Shown here in pieces: positions 50,452 through 60,955 of a DNA stretch of 64,000 bases. Source of the DNA: Anastrepha obliqua (Eukaryota > Arthropoda > Insecta > Diptera > Tephritidae); NCBI RefSeq assembly GCF_027943255.1, contig NC_072893.1, positions 116,807,784 through 116,871,783 on the forward strand, given 5' to 3'. The notes below the pieces were generated by a model that worked only from the letters and a program-made list of their open reading frames with translations, did no database searches and was not told the DNA's origin. The position numbers were made by a program, and so were the translations under genes. Position 1 is the first letter of the stretch. Each line of letters begins with the position of its first letter.

Positions 50452-50945
50452 CTCCTGAAACGATTTACTATAGTTGTAGAACGGATCGCTCGGACACTTT
50501 TCAATCTCACTTTTACTGCGTCCAAAGCGGCCGCTAAAGCGAAAGGACTTCGGCGAAAGACGCAGCTTAGGGAACGAGTCACCACGTTCCGATTTGCGTG
50601 GCTTGGCGTGGCTTTGTGTGGTCGGCTGTGTTGACTGCGCGCGATCGCTGCCAGATGTACCCTCAAAACTAGTATTGCTTTCGGCGCTACAGCTGCCACC
50701 CAGCGCCGAGGCTAAGGCGGGTGTAGTGCTGCCGCTTTGAGTGTGTGCAGGAGAGTTGACAGTATTAGTGAGCGTCGATGGGGGTGAGGTCAAAGCAGCA
50801 GTGGACGGTGGTGAGGTGCCCTGGCTGCTGAAAGCGCCGAAATTGTCCGGTCCATTGGCATGATGGTAGACATCGGTGCGATAAATGACGCGTACACCCA
50901 TTTTGACGGCGGTGCGCCTATGGAATTTCTCATCCGTTTTGTCGG
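50452..50945 (-). CDS. Arrestin, internal exon with long Ser/Thr/Pro-rich interdomain segment
   Basis: A TTTCTCTTTCCAG acceptor precedes CC, which completes the codon begun by the last G of the 60808-60955 exon and gives Ala. The exon then encodes 164 residues. The first about 26 (DKTDEKFHRR..., then VKMGVRVIYRTDVY) are the last N-domain strands of an arrestin. The remaining about 138 residues match no arrestin structure I know. They are rich in Ser, Thr, Gly and Pro and end in a basic, Ser-rich block (PRKSERGDSFPKLRLSPKS and on to FGRSKSEIEK). The exon ends GAG in phase 0 at a GTAAGTATT donor. In usual arrestins this site is the short hinge between the two domains. The basic SP/RS-rich block could be a phosphorylation or partner-binding site, but that is inference. 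Confidence 0.88.
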
Positions 50946-52222
50946 CTGGAAAGAGAAAAAGAAACGAAAGCAGTAGGCATTATAAATAGCTTAAGCGCGC
51001 AGAGAGTGTGACTGCAATTTAAATGAATCGATAAACGTAAATCAATCCGTGCAAATTGAAGTCCTGTAGAGATGGAGATAGCGAGAGAGAGTGAGGGAGA
51101 GAGAGAGAGAGGGGGAGGGAGAGAATTAGTGAGTGTGTGTGCCTGCGTGTAATTTGAAAAGCGCTGGCTGGGCATTAAAAAATTGGCTGTTGAATGCGGC
51201 AGTTGCGTGCACCTAACGAGGCATTCAAATGGCTTTTAGCGTTTAATGGGTTTATAAGAGGCTTACGGCTACATAGTACATACAAACATTTTTAAGGTAT
51301 TTTTTTCTCGCCTTTAATCCGCTTCCGCACGTGCATATGCACATAGCTGCATAAAATGAATGGATGGCAGTCTAATAGCAGCCACAATAGGTTACAGGAA
51401 CCACAAAGGGCAATGAAACATAAGCGCACACGCATACCTCTGTATGCTTTATGCTGTGTATGCTTTTCGGTCACCTGAGTAGCAGTTGTTGGTGTTGTTA
51501 GCACACACCGCACTCAAAGCGGCTGTGTCATTTTAGGATTTTTGTGTTATTCCGTTATCAACCCTTTTTCGCTAAATTGGTAGACTGTCCTTTAAGCTGA
51601 CCCTCGGCGAAAATGTACGAACAAACGAATCACTAAGCACTGCGGGACGATGGTGGTATATGTGTTTGTAAGTATGTGCAGCTCTGTGTAGTATGTATGC
51701 GCATGTGTCGCTTAATTGCCAGAAACATGTAGCATACCTTCGGGTGAGAAACATTTAGAGCGCTTTTGACTGGATTCTTTTTTTTAATTACGCAACTTCA
51801 CTGTGGTTAGTGTGTGAGATAATCAAAGGGAAAACGTGCTTTGAAGCATCAAGAAAATAAAACTTAATAAAGGAAAAAAGAAACACGATTTTGAGTTTGT
51901 TAGAACTTTGGACTTGTAGAAATTATAAAAGCCACAATTTATGAAAAATTCCAGATAAATTTTGTGTTTTAGCTTTTTTCAGTTCTTGTTAAAATGAGTG
52001 AAAACATTACTTAATTCTACAAACCGTTTAAGGGAATTTACTGGGGTTAATAATTTAGTTTTCTTACTGAGAGAAAAACACATATGATTTTTATTTTATA
52101 TTTCAATGATTTATGAAATGATGGCCTATACGTAGATATTCATCTGTACTAAGAGTTTTTGTATGTACATTTATTTTTTTACAAAATCGCTTAGAGGTAA
52201 ACTTGTGTCTAATAGTACGTTT

Positions 52223-52895
52223 TTAAGGGATTAGGGGCAGTCAGAATTTTCAAAATATTAGATTGGTTTTTTTGAAGTGAATCTGACAAATAATTTTTGA
52301 GTTATTCAACAATTAACAAAGGGCGCTACATAAATACATAAATTGATAGCAAAAATTTAAATGCGTTTTTCCCAAAACTATGCTTTTTGAACTGGTGATC
52401 ACTGTAACTTAGAAACCGCTTGGTAGATTTCAATAAAATTTATACTGCTTTGGAAAAACATAAAAGAATTGTGTTTGATCGAAGGATTTTTTTTCAAAAA
52501 TTTCGAATTTTTTAAACAATTAATTGTCGGGTTTTTTCTCGAAAATCTCAAAAATATTTCCTGAGTCCGAAATATTGTTAACTTTCAAAAAAAGGCTTCG
52601 ATCAGGTAAAATATTATCTATTAATAAAACGAATATCTCTTGTCAGATTGATTTAAGATGAATCTCCAAGGAGTTGTGATGATCACCGCAAGGGAATTCT
52701 GGAGAAACGGGCTCCAAACAAACAGCGATAACTTTTACAATTATTAATTTTTTTTGAAATTTTGCTGAAGTCAATTTGAAACGTGATGTATTAAAGCTAT
52801 GTTTTTGTATTTGTAAAATAAAGCAACAGACTGGCATTAAAAAAATATTGAAAATCATCATTTTCTCGGGCCTCTGACTACCCTTAAACCCTTAA
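52223..52895. mobile_element. TTAA-flanked non-coding inverted-repeat element 4
   Basis: The left end TTAAGGGATTAGGGGCAGTC and the right end, inverted, TTAAGGGTTTAAGGGTAGTC share 19 of the first 23 bases or better, and TTAA is on both sides. The interior has AAATGCGTTTTTCCCAAAAC near 52362, a one-to-few-base variant of the motif in elements 1, 2 and 5. No coding frame is credible. Confidence 0.72.
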
Positions 52896-52904
52896 ATCAT
52901 TGAC

Positions 52905-53820
52905 TAATTTAACTATAAGTGGGGCCTGGTGAATTTTTCAAGTTAAACGGAAAAGCTGATGGAGAAGCTCAAGCTCAAGCTCACATTCAGGCTATCGGAT
53001 CACTGCAGTGTTTTCAGGCGGAGGTAACTGGAATCAAAGAAGCAGTGAAAGGGTTTCTTACTTGTGTAACTACTATCAAGGAGGTTAATACTCGTAAATA
53101 CACTCACAGCCAAGTGGCGATTAAGGCGATGGGCTCATAGATGGGCGCTTGCAATTACTCAGGGAATGATGGACTTCATTCGCGACCGCATCTGAATACT
53201 TTGATATTAGTCTAATAATATATCCTTTGTCACAGAGACATTGTGGGAAGCTGCTCGGCTCATGAGCTAGCTAGACGGGATACCCTCATGGCGGTTTTCC
53301 CGCGAAACGCAAGGATTGGGATTCTTTGCAAACCTATAGTCTGCTTAATGGGTGGTATAAGCTTCGTCTCAACTCAGCGAGTCATGGATTAGTGTGCGTA
53401 CGTAAAATGTCGCAAGATCCTCAGCGCATGGCTAGTTCGGTGGTGCTCGAGAGAAATTCTAAGGTTAATTTCTCCTCCCTTGAACTTTGTGGGTGTTTGG
53501 AAGATGAGATGAAATTAACTCAGCGTATTTTTCTCAGCTGCTCTGTTCTCGCTGGGCTGGGATTCAGACATCTTTGCTCTAAATTTTTTGCTATACCTGC
53601 AGATACGGCAGGTCTAGATACACACACCTGATGAATTTCATCAGTAGTAAGAAGCGGTTAATACTACCGACCTTTGTTCCCGAGACAGTCGGTTCTACAT
53701 AATCGGAATGACCCGGATTTTTATCCGACCAAGGACTGTCACTTCAGCAGCATTCCCTGTATATCTAAGAGGAATGTTTATGCTACTACAACAACAAGAA
53801 CAATAACAGCGAAAGCCATG
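52905..53820 (+). pseudogene. LINE remnant with RNase H domain and CAA-rich tail
   Basis: Frames read LQCFQAEVTGIKEAVKGFL, then HSQVAIKAMGS (normally SDSQxAIKAL), and GSCSAHELARRDTLMAVF with PRNARIGI (the GNxxADELAR block with Asp changed to His). The 3-prime part ends in CTACTACAACAACAAGAAC near 53797-53815. The element belongs to the RNase-H-bearing LINEs and has lost two active-site Asp. Confidence 0.65.
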
Positions 53821-54768
53821 ATTCAATCTTCTTCTCCATAACCCTTAAACATTACCACTTCTCCCTTATCTTTTCTTTCTTGGGTTTCCCCCCTCACAAT
53901 GATGTTAACGTACGATGTTTTGTATATTCGTTCCAGTGAGTAGGTTCTCGCATGGGCAACCATCTTAGCTAAACTAACCTAACTACTAAGTGGGATATTT
54001 TTGATCTAAGTATCTGCTTCTAATGGGGGGTGATCTCGTGGTTGCAGGAGCGATATGCCGATTGGGTCTGTGAGAGCAGTAGGAGCAGTATTTTGCAACT
54101 TTTCAGATAATTTTTTCTGCAATTTGTTTTTTCACTGACCACAGGTATTTAAAGATCTCTGTGCAAGCACCAATTTTTAACCAAACCAATAATTATTTTC
54201 ATCAAGAATCATTTTCATACTAGATACCACACTTAAGTCTGATAAATTTATCCGTCTACTTACTGACAACTCCTCTTCTACCTTCTGCCATTCATAGAAA
54301 AAAGAATTTGCGACCACTTTGATATCGATTCAGCTGCTTGCCAAAGGAATGCTATACAAGTCCTCCATCAGCCCAAATCAACAAATCTCCTTAAAGGTGG
54401 TAAGTTAGAAAGCTATATCTGCACCCCTGCAGATTTTTTGTGGTTTTTATTGTTTCGTCAGCTGATAAAGTATTCCTAGTATTTCCAGCTTTCATTTTTA
54501 CTCAATCCCATTTCCATTGAAAGCTTCCTAAGCATTCTTTTTGTTTCTTACTACGTAAATTTATGTATGAGTATGAATTGCTGCGCATATTTGAAACCAT
54601 ATTTAATAAAATTTTCTTCCCTACCTTGCACCGATTTATTTGATTGGTATGCTGCTTTTTCAATGATCCCGCGCGCTATTAGATGGAAAGTGCACACAGT
54701 GGGTGGGTACGTTTGGGGTTAGTTATAGTTAAGCTGACTATTTGGTTGGAAACTGCGAGCAATTTATG

Positions 54769-55190
54769 CACTTATAAATATTTTTGTTTGTATCAGAATT
54801 TTTTGTGGTAGTAGTGAGTCGATAGATTTTGCAGAATTCAATGCTTTGGATTTGTGGAGCGAGACTTCAATGTGTTATTGCATAAATACTTTTGTGGATT
54901 TTTGAAAATTCAATACAGAAAAGAATGAAATGAAAAATGCATGAGTCATTTCTGAGAGAAGCTACGTTATGTTTTCTTGCACCTATAAATATTTTTGTTT
55001 TTATCAGAATTTTTTGTAATAGTAGTGAGTCGATAGATTTTGCAGAATTCAATGCTTTGGATTTGTGGAGCGAGACTTCATTGTGTTATTGCATAAATAC
55101 TTTTGTGGATTTTTGAAAATTCAATACTGAGAAGAATGAAATGAAAAATGCATGAGTATTTTCTGAGAGAAGCTACGTTATGTTTTCTTT
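54769..55190. repeat. Recent tandem duplication, 211-bp unit x2
   Basis: The segment 54769-54979 is repeated at 54980-55190 with only a handful of differences, both starting near CTATAAATATTTTTGTTT and ending GCTACGTTATGTTTTCTT. There is no coding content. Confidence 0.9.
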
Positions 55191-55503
55191 ATATTAAATT
55201 TTCATTTTTCACTTGATTTTGGTGTTTTGTTATGTGTTATGCGAAATTTTGTTTGGAAGGCTAAGGTTATATTGAATTTAGGTAGTAAAAATGTGCCTAA
55301 AGTCGAAGTGCAAATCTTCATTTTATTTTTATGCTAAGTAACCTTAGTTATGCTATAGTTTCTCATATAGGTATATGTTCTCATTTCTCATTTGTCAATT
55401 GTCAATTGTCATTTGTCAGATTTACTTTAAAGTGCGTGTCAAAATGACAAGACTATCGCTTATTCATAGCATGTGACTATATATTTTCAAATTAATTCAA
55501 TTA

Positions 55504-56783
55504 AGGTTGTCAAAAAAGTCTTGCGGTATTTTTATTGAATTTTCAATTGTTCATAAAATTGGTTATAATAATGCGATTTAAGTCTAATATGCGCCGTTTT
55601 GTTGGATGACGAGTTCCCTACGAGATGCCAACTTCATAATGCCCCTCTTATAGAAGCTCGCTTCCCTATTGTCAAAAAACTCGGAGAGCCAATTTTCACA
55701 GGACTCTCTTGTGGACAACTTCCGACTACCAAGCTCGTTCGCCATGGACAGAAATAGGTGGTAATCACTTGGTGCGAGATCCGGACTATACGGTGGATGC
55801 AAAAGATCTTCCCATTCGAGCTCCCGGAGCTTCTGGTGCGTCACCAAAGATGTGTGTGGCCTGGCGTTGTTCTGATGGAAGACAATTCGGCCTCTGTTGA
55901 TCAAAGATGGCCTCTTCTGCATGAGTGCTGCATTCAAACGGTCCAGTTGTTGGCAGTACAGGTCCGAATTGAGCGTTTGGCCATAGGGGAGCAGTTCATA
56001 GTGGATGATTCCCTGCCAATCCCAACAAACACACAGAAGAACCTTCCTGGCCGCCAATCCAGGCTTGGCCACCGTCTGGGCAGCTTCACCGCTTTTCGAC
56101 CACGACCGTTTGCGCTTCACGTTGTCGTAAGTGACCCACTTTTCATCGCCAGTCACCATCCGCTTCAAAAACGGGTCGATTTTGTTGCGATTCAGAAGCG
56201 ATTCGCATGCATCCGTACGGGCAAAAATGTTTTTTTGCGTCAAGTCGTGTGGCACCCATACATCGAACTTCTTTTTGAATCCAAGCTTCTTCAAATGGTT
56301 TATAACGGTTTGATGACTCGCGCCCAGCTCTTGGCCGATGCTACGGCTGCTACTATGCCGGTCTCTTTCGATCAATTCAGCGATTTTGTCGCAATTTTCG
56401 ACGACAGGCCTCCGGGACCGTGGCGCATCTTCGATCACCTCTGCCCCAGAACGAAAACGTTGAAACCATCGTTGTGCGGTGGAAATGGAAACAGTATTGG
56501 GTCTATAAACTGCACAAATTTTATTGGCAGCATGAGATGCATTTTTGCCTTTATCGTGGTAGTACTGTAAAATATGCCGTATTTTTTCTTTATTTTGCTC
56601 CATGTTTGCGACGCTATAACTCACGAACGACTAAAAGCAAACAACAATTAATCAAACACGTGTTAGCACGTGAAAAGAGCTTTCCACAAAGCTCTAGCGT
56701 GAACCGATGCGACGAATACAACTAGAACTACGCGCTTGCAAAGACAAGCTTGCGGAAATACCGCAAGACTGTTTTGACAACCT
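55504..56783 (-). mobile_element. Full-length mariner element
   Basis: Inverted ends AGGTTGTCAAAAAAGTCT and AGGTTGTCAAAACAGTCT enclose 1.28 kb, the usual mariner size. TA is present beside the left end; at the right the flanking dinucleotide is shifted by one base. The element encodes the 346-codon transposase described separately and sits in an arrestin intron on the same strand as that gene. Confidence 0.92.
55584..56624 (-). CDS. Mariner transposase, uninterrupted frame but catalytic Asp changed
   Basis: The 346-residue frame is the right length for a mariner transposase. MEQNKEKIRHILQYYHDKG at residue 8 may be the true start. The paired helix-turn-helix region includes WFQRFRSG (53-60) and SHQTVINHLKKLGFKKK (103-119), followed by the linker WVPHDL (123-128). 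The catalytic domain has TGDEKW (Asp160) and SPDLAPSDYHLF (Asp287). At the second site it reads FHQNNARPH with Asn252 where HQDNARPH is invariant, a single G-to-A change. Trp to Cys in CVCWDW and Gly to Arg in RSRRP also look like decay. It should bind ends but not cut DNA, which is inference from the DDD requirement. Confidence 0.92.
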   Translation of the reverse strand: MSYSVANMEQNKEKIRHILQYYHDKGKNASHAANKICAVYRPNTVSISTAQRWFQRFRSGAEVIEDAPRSRRPVVENCDKIAELIERDRHSSSRSIGQELGASHQTVINHLKKLGFKKKFDVWVPHDLTQKNIFARTDACESLLNRNKIDPFLKRMVTGDEKWVTYDNVKRKRSWSKSGEAAQTVAKPGLAARKVLLCVCWDWQGIIHYELLPYGQTLNSDLYCQQLDRLNAALMQKRPSLINRGRIVFHQNNARPHTSLVTHQKLRELEWEDLLHPPYSPDLAPSDYHLFLSMANELGSRKLSTRESCENWLSEFFDNREASFYKRGIMKLASRRELVIQQNGAY

Positions 56784-57589
56784 ATATATATTTTTTTAAA
56801 TATTCCATTCCATAAAAAAAACTATATAAATCTGATTCTTATCCAAATTCTATGAAAATTGCACACTTTTATTCAGAATGAAAAAAAAAATTAGGATTTG
56901 CAGGTCACGGCTTAATAAATTTTAGTTCCATAAGGTGCAAGTTTTAAGTAGCTCAAAATTTTCGTTGATTTTTGATATATTTTATTCTTGATGGTGTTGC
57001 GCAGTTTCTCCATATAACGAATGGGAATTTTTTTAAATGGAGAAAATGTGTCATCAGGGGAAACAATTAACAATCAGAAATCAACGAAAGCCACTTAAAA
57101 TGTTGCACCTTTTTATACTGAAACATAAAACTGAGCGCGTAATTTTTTTTCTTTTTGGCTTAAAAAGTTTTAAATTTTGTCGATTTTTTATAAATCCTGT
57201 ACAAAAATTGAAACTTGGATTCAAATGTTGTTTGTTGCAAAATGAATTATATTTTTTATAAAAAAATGATAATAATAAAAAAATAAAAATAAAAAAAATT
57301 AATTAATAAATAAAAAAATTAACCAAAAATATTATTGTTTTTATAATTTATTAACAAAACTAAATAAATTAACTTGCTAAAAATTGACTACGGAGCAGTA
57401 GCTGCCAGGGCTATCACCAAAAAATAAAACAATATTTTTATAAAACAAAAAGTTAAAAAAAAAAATATTTAATTAAAACATTTTTTTCAATACTTGTAAA
57501 TACGTCTAGATTTTATAATTTTATCTTTATCTGTTTTGAGTCAGCATGTATTTTCTACATTATTTGTAAATAAGCAATAAAATCTGATC

Positions 57590-59620
57590 AATTTGTGTCA
57601 TGTGTCAGCTGTCAGCTATTGGGCGCCAAATTTCTCTTTGATTTATTTTACTTTTTTATTTTAACCCTTCCAATAGTTGCCGAGCTTAAATAATCAAATT
57701 AATTGCATCCGACCTTTTTATTCATTCGTGAGTATTTTTTATATGTCATCTATCAGCTGTCAGCTGTCAGCTTTCATTTGTAAAATTTTATTTGAAATGT
57801 AGAAGTTTGAACGTGTTGAAGTAAGTGGAATTATGGCATATGTCAATTTCATTCGTCATTTGTCATTTTCTGTGCGTCATGTGTCAGCTGTTAGGTTAAA
57901 AGTATATATATTTTTTTCTAAAATGACAAAGTGTGATCGAACATCTTATGACAGATTTTTTGTTTTGTTTATTATCAGTCATTTGTTATTGGTCATGTAT
58001 CACATATCATGCGCCAGCCATCGGATTTCATTTGTAAAATTTTATTTGAAATACAGAAGTGTAAAAAAATTTAGGCAGTGGGCTTATGGCATCTGCTTAT
58101 TTCATTAGTCATCAGTCATCTGTCATTAATCATTAGTCATAAGTCATTAGTCATTAGTCATTAATCATTGGTTATTTGTCATTTGGTACGTGTCATGTGT
58201 TAGCTGGCAGGTTTAAAGGTTTTTTCCTAAAAGTCGTAGTGGAAACGAACATATTATGACAGCTTTTCTCTTTTTTAATTTATTTATTATCGGCCATTTG
58301 TTATTGGTCAGGTGTCACTTGTCATGTGTCAGCCATATTATTTTATTTCTAAAATTTTGTTTGAAATGCCAAAAGCAAATAAATTTAAGTAAGTGGACTA
58401 ATAGCATCTGTGTTTTTTTATTTATCATAAGTCATTTATTATTTATCACTTCTTATATGTCTTGTGTCATGTGGCAGTTGTCAGTAGTTATTTGCGAAGT
58501 TTCTTTTGAAGTACTGAAATGTACCACCGAGCTTAAGTAATTATCGATATTTCATATGTATTGCAAAATTTTCAAGTTTTATGTTTTAAATGTCGCACAC
58601 CAGTTGTCATTGTTCAAAAGTCTCCAAATTAATACCATCTAGCCTTCTTATTTTTTATTGGTTATTACGTAACTTATTACTTGATCTTAAGTTCCCTGCT
58701 CTAGGATTTTATGTGTTATATATGAGGTGTCCGCTGTCAGTGGAGAGCTGTACGATTTCCTTTACACAGTTTGGTTTGAAATGGAGAAGTGTCAACTAAT
58801 TTATTCATTCGAATTCCTACTATTCATTTCTTATATGCCATTTATCAGCAGTCATCCTACTAAATAGTTCAGAACAATGCCAACTGTTTTCCTTTTTTAT
58901 TATAGTTTTGCGTTACAGTTTTACGTTACTTCCACAGTGTAATTTGTGTTTTATTGTGAGTTAGGTGTCAGTTGTCAGCTATCATTGTAAAATTTTGTAG
59001 TAAGTATAACCTGGCGGCTGCCGTAGCCGAATGGGTTGGTGCGTGACTACCATTCGGAATTCACAGAGAGGTTCAAATCTCGGTAAAACACAAAAATTAA
59101 AAAAAAAATTAAAAACATTTTTCTAATAGCGGTCACGCCTCGGCAGGCAATGGCAAACCTCCGAGTGTATTTCTGCCATGAAAAAGCTCCTCATAAAAGT
59201 ATCTGCCGTTCGGAGTCGGCTTAAAACTGTAGGTCCCTCCATTTGTGGAACAACATCAAGACAAGAGAGACCCAAAAGGGTGATTTTGTCATGCTCTTTG
59301 CATACATTTAATTGGTAATTTGTCAGATGTCAGCTTTCATTTGTAAAATTTTGCTAAAGCTTGATCAGCTTTAATAATCGGATCATCTACTCCTTATCTT
59401 GTTTTTATTACATATCTATTGTTGGCCATTTGTCATAGAGTTAGCTGACAGCTGTTAGATTTCCTGTACCAAATTTTATCGAAAAATCAAATATTTCAAG
59501 AAATCAGTGCCATGCCTTCTCTCTTCTGTCATTTGTTATATGTCATATATGTGCTTTTGTCCGCTGTCATCTATCATCTGTCACCTGCTAAATTTATATG
59601 GCGAATTCGGAGCTTATATT
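57590..59620. repeat. Diverged tandem array D (GTCAGCTGTCA units)
   Basis: A unit combining GTCATTTGTCATGTGTCAGC with CATTTGTAAAATTTTATTTG and GAAATGxAGAAGTG recurs near 57775, 58025, 58347, 58485, 58750, 58982 and 59335, with spacing of about 130 bp or multiples. Inside, a 10-base TCATTAGTCA run occupies about 58100-58170. A SINE is inserted at 59013. Confidence 0.7.
59013..59282 (+). repeat. tRNA-headed SINE copy (+), with intact head
   Basis: The head reads GGCTGCCGTAGCCGAATGGG, with A-box TAGCCGAATGG, then TTGGTGCGTGACTACC and B-box GGTTCAAATCTCGG. The body has CCTCGGCAGGCAATGG, CCGAGTGTATTTCTGCC, CCGTTCGGAGTCGG and GGAACAACATCAAGAC. A short deletion removes the GAGGAGGAG block just before CCCAAAAGGGTG. 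It interrupts array D. Confidence 0.85.
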
Positions 59621-60807
59621 TAACATATTACCTTTTAGGATAGGCTTCGGAAATACATGTGAACAATATTTTTATTTTGGGTTGAACATTTTGATATCAT
59701 CAAATAATTTCTTAGATTTATTATAAAGTCTTGTAACATTTTTTGAAGTTCTAGTTTTGCTTTTGCGAAATACACTTATTTGCAAAAACTAGCATTAAAC
59801 GCTTTATAAATTGGAATAAATTTTACAAATAATTCCAAATGATTATGCGCATTTAGCAGAGCCATCAACTTGTCATCATAAAATTGTTGCTGTGTGTGTG
59901 AGTAGTATTGTCGCTTCTACACTGCAAAGTTGTAACGATTTTCGCGAACGAGCAAAGGGAATAGGTAAATTCCATTATGATAGTGACGGCCTTGACGTGA
60001 GTGTCACATATCGCGCACCAACACAACCACAATCACATTTCTAAGTGCGTTAAGGGGTGCAAAAATATGTGCGTCGATATAGTAAAACGGATTTCCGTTT
60101 ATCAATTGTGGTGGCGGTGGTAGCGTGTTGAGTGATGTGTTACCTGCGAACAGGATATTCAATTTCCGGTTTAATAAAATTGCGCGAAGGTAAAACTAAT
60201 AGAAAAATGTTATGCATATATGCGGATGACAAATGCAATAGTAAATAGTATGCGTGTGAGTGTGAGTGTGAGTGTGAGGTGGAAAAAAGTAAATATCAAT
60301 GATTGTAGCAGCACTGAGATCTCTCCACTACCGGCTATGGCAAAGCACGAATATATTCTCATATTTTCCATTGGACCTCGCATCCTTTGATTCGTTTAGT
60401 GTTTTGCGCGCAATTCTAATACGTTTAGTATCTTCCACGAAGGATATATTTATGTGTCCTTGTATTCATTAGGGCCCTTTTTGTGCAATGAGTGTTCAAA
60501 GGGGGTTTTTTTTATTTCGCACTTTTTTTCTCAGAATACGTTTTACTATAATTACTTTTGATGTCCAAGACGTGTTCGTATTTCAAATGCTTTTTTTTTA
60601 ATTTTCAAACAATTTGCGTTCAATTTTCTTTGTAATTTTAATTTTTTCTAACTGTCTCCCTGAAAGTTAAGGTTTTCCTTTACTTATTAGATCCCATTTG
60701 CTCTGTCTTTCTCTGTTCGCTCGATATGTTTATTATTTTTAATTTTTTGCAATTCAGTTTCTAGAATCCTCCATTCTATTTTCCAATTGTTTTTACTCTG
60801 CACTTAC

Positions 60808-60955
60808 CTATAAAGCAACGCACATCGTAGCTGGTGCCTATTGGTGCGCCAAAGTAACGTTTTGCCGGCACTAATTGTACGCTTGGTGGCGCTTGTGGGG
60901 TTAAGGTGAGTGTGAATGGGTGCGCACCATCGCCGAGACGCTTGACTAAGGCTTC
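60808..60955 (-). CDS. Arrestin, internal exon (end of N-domain)
   Basis: This exon encodes 49 residues plus one base, beginning EALVKRLGDGAHPF and including the stretch SVQLVPAKRYFGAPIG. That is the arrestin N-domain segment where the usual leucine-rich LxKLGxxAxPF motif leads into the next beta strands. An AG acceptor lies directly before GAA and a GTAAGTG donor follows the final G. The exon ends in phase 1, which fits the next exon at 50945. Arrestins bind phosphorylated G-protein-coupled receptors in the cytosol, stop G-protein signalling and scaffold endocytosis or other signalling. The sequence differs from the visual arrestins Arr1/Arr2 and from kurtz as I remember them. It looks more like the third, poorly studied insect arrestin group (Drosophila CG32683-like), but this ortholog call is inference. 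Earlier exons are not visible to the right. Confidence 0.9.

Larger units (their letters stand above)
50946..60807 (-). other. Arrestin intron (about 9.9 kb)
   Basis: This intron lies between the exons at 60808-60955 and 50452-50945 and has GT and AG ends. It holds a TTAA-flanked element (52223-52895), a LINE remnant (52905-53820), a 211-bp tandem duplication (54769-55190), a full-length mariner (55504-56783) and a diverged tandem array carrying a SINE (57590-59620). A GA-rich tract sits at about 51078-51122. The stretches 50946-52222, 53820-54768, 56784-57590 and 59620-60807 otherwise show no coding or RNA feature that I can support. Confidence 0.8.

Noticed and set aside
55758..56570. 270-codon plus-strand frame
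   Set aside because: It is the antisense shadow of the mariner transposase on the minus strand.
59020..59095. tRNA gene with A and B boxes
   Set aside because: The same head is followed by a common body in many copies, so it is a SINE head rather than a functional tRNA; the cloverleaf is not complete.
45485..60955. Naming the arrestin kurtz (krz) or a visual arrestin (Arr1/Arr2)
   Set aside because: The N-domain end and the long hinge do not look like those proteins as I know them. A third insect arrestin group fits better, so no symbol was given.
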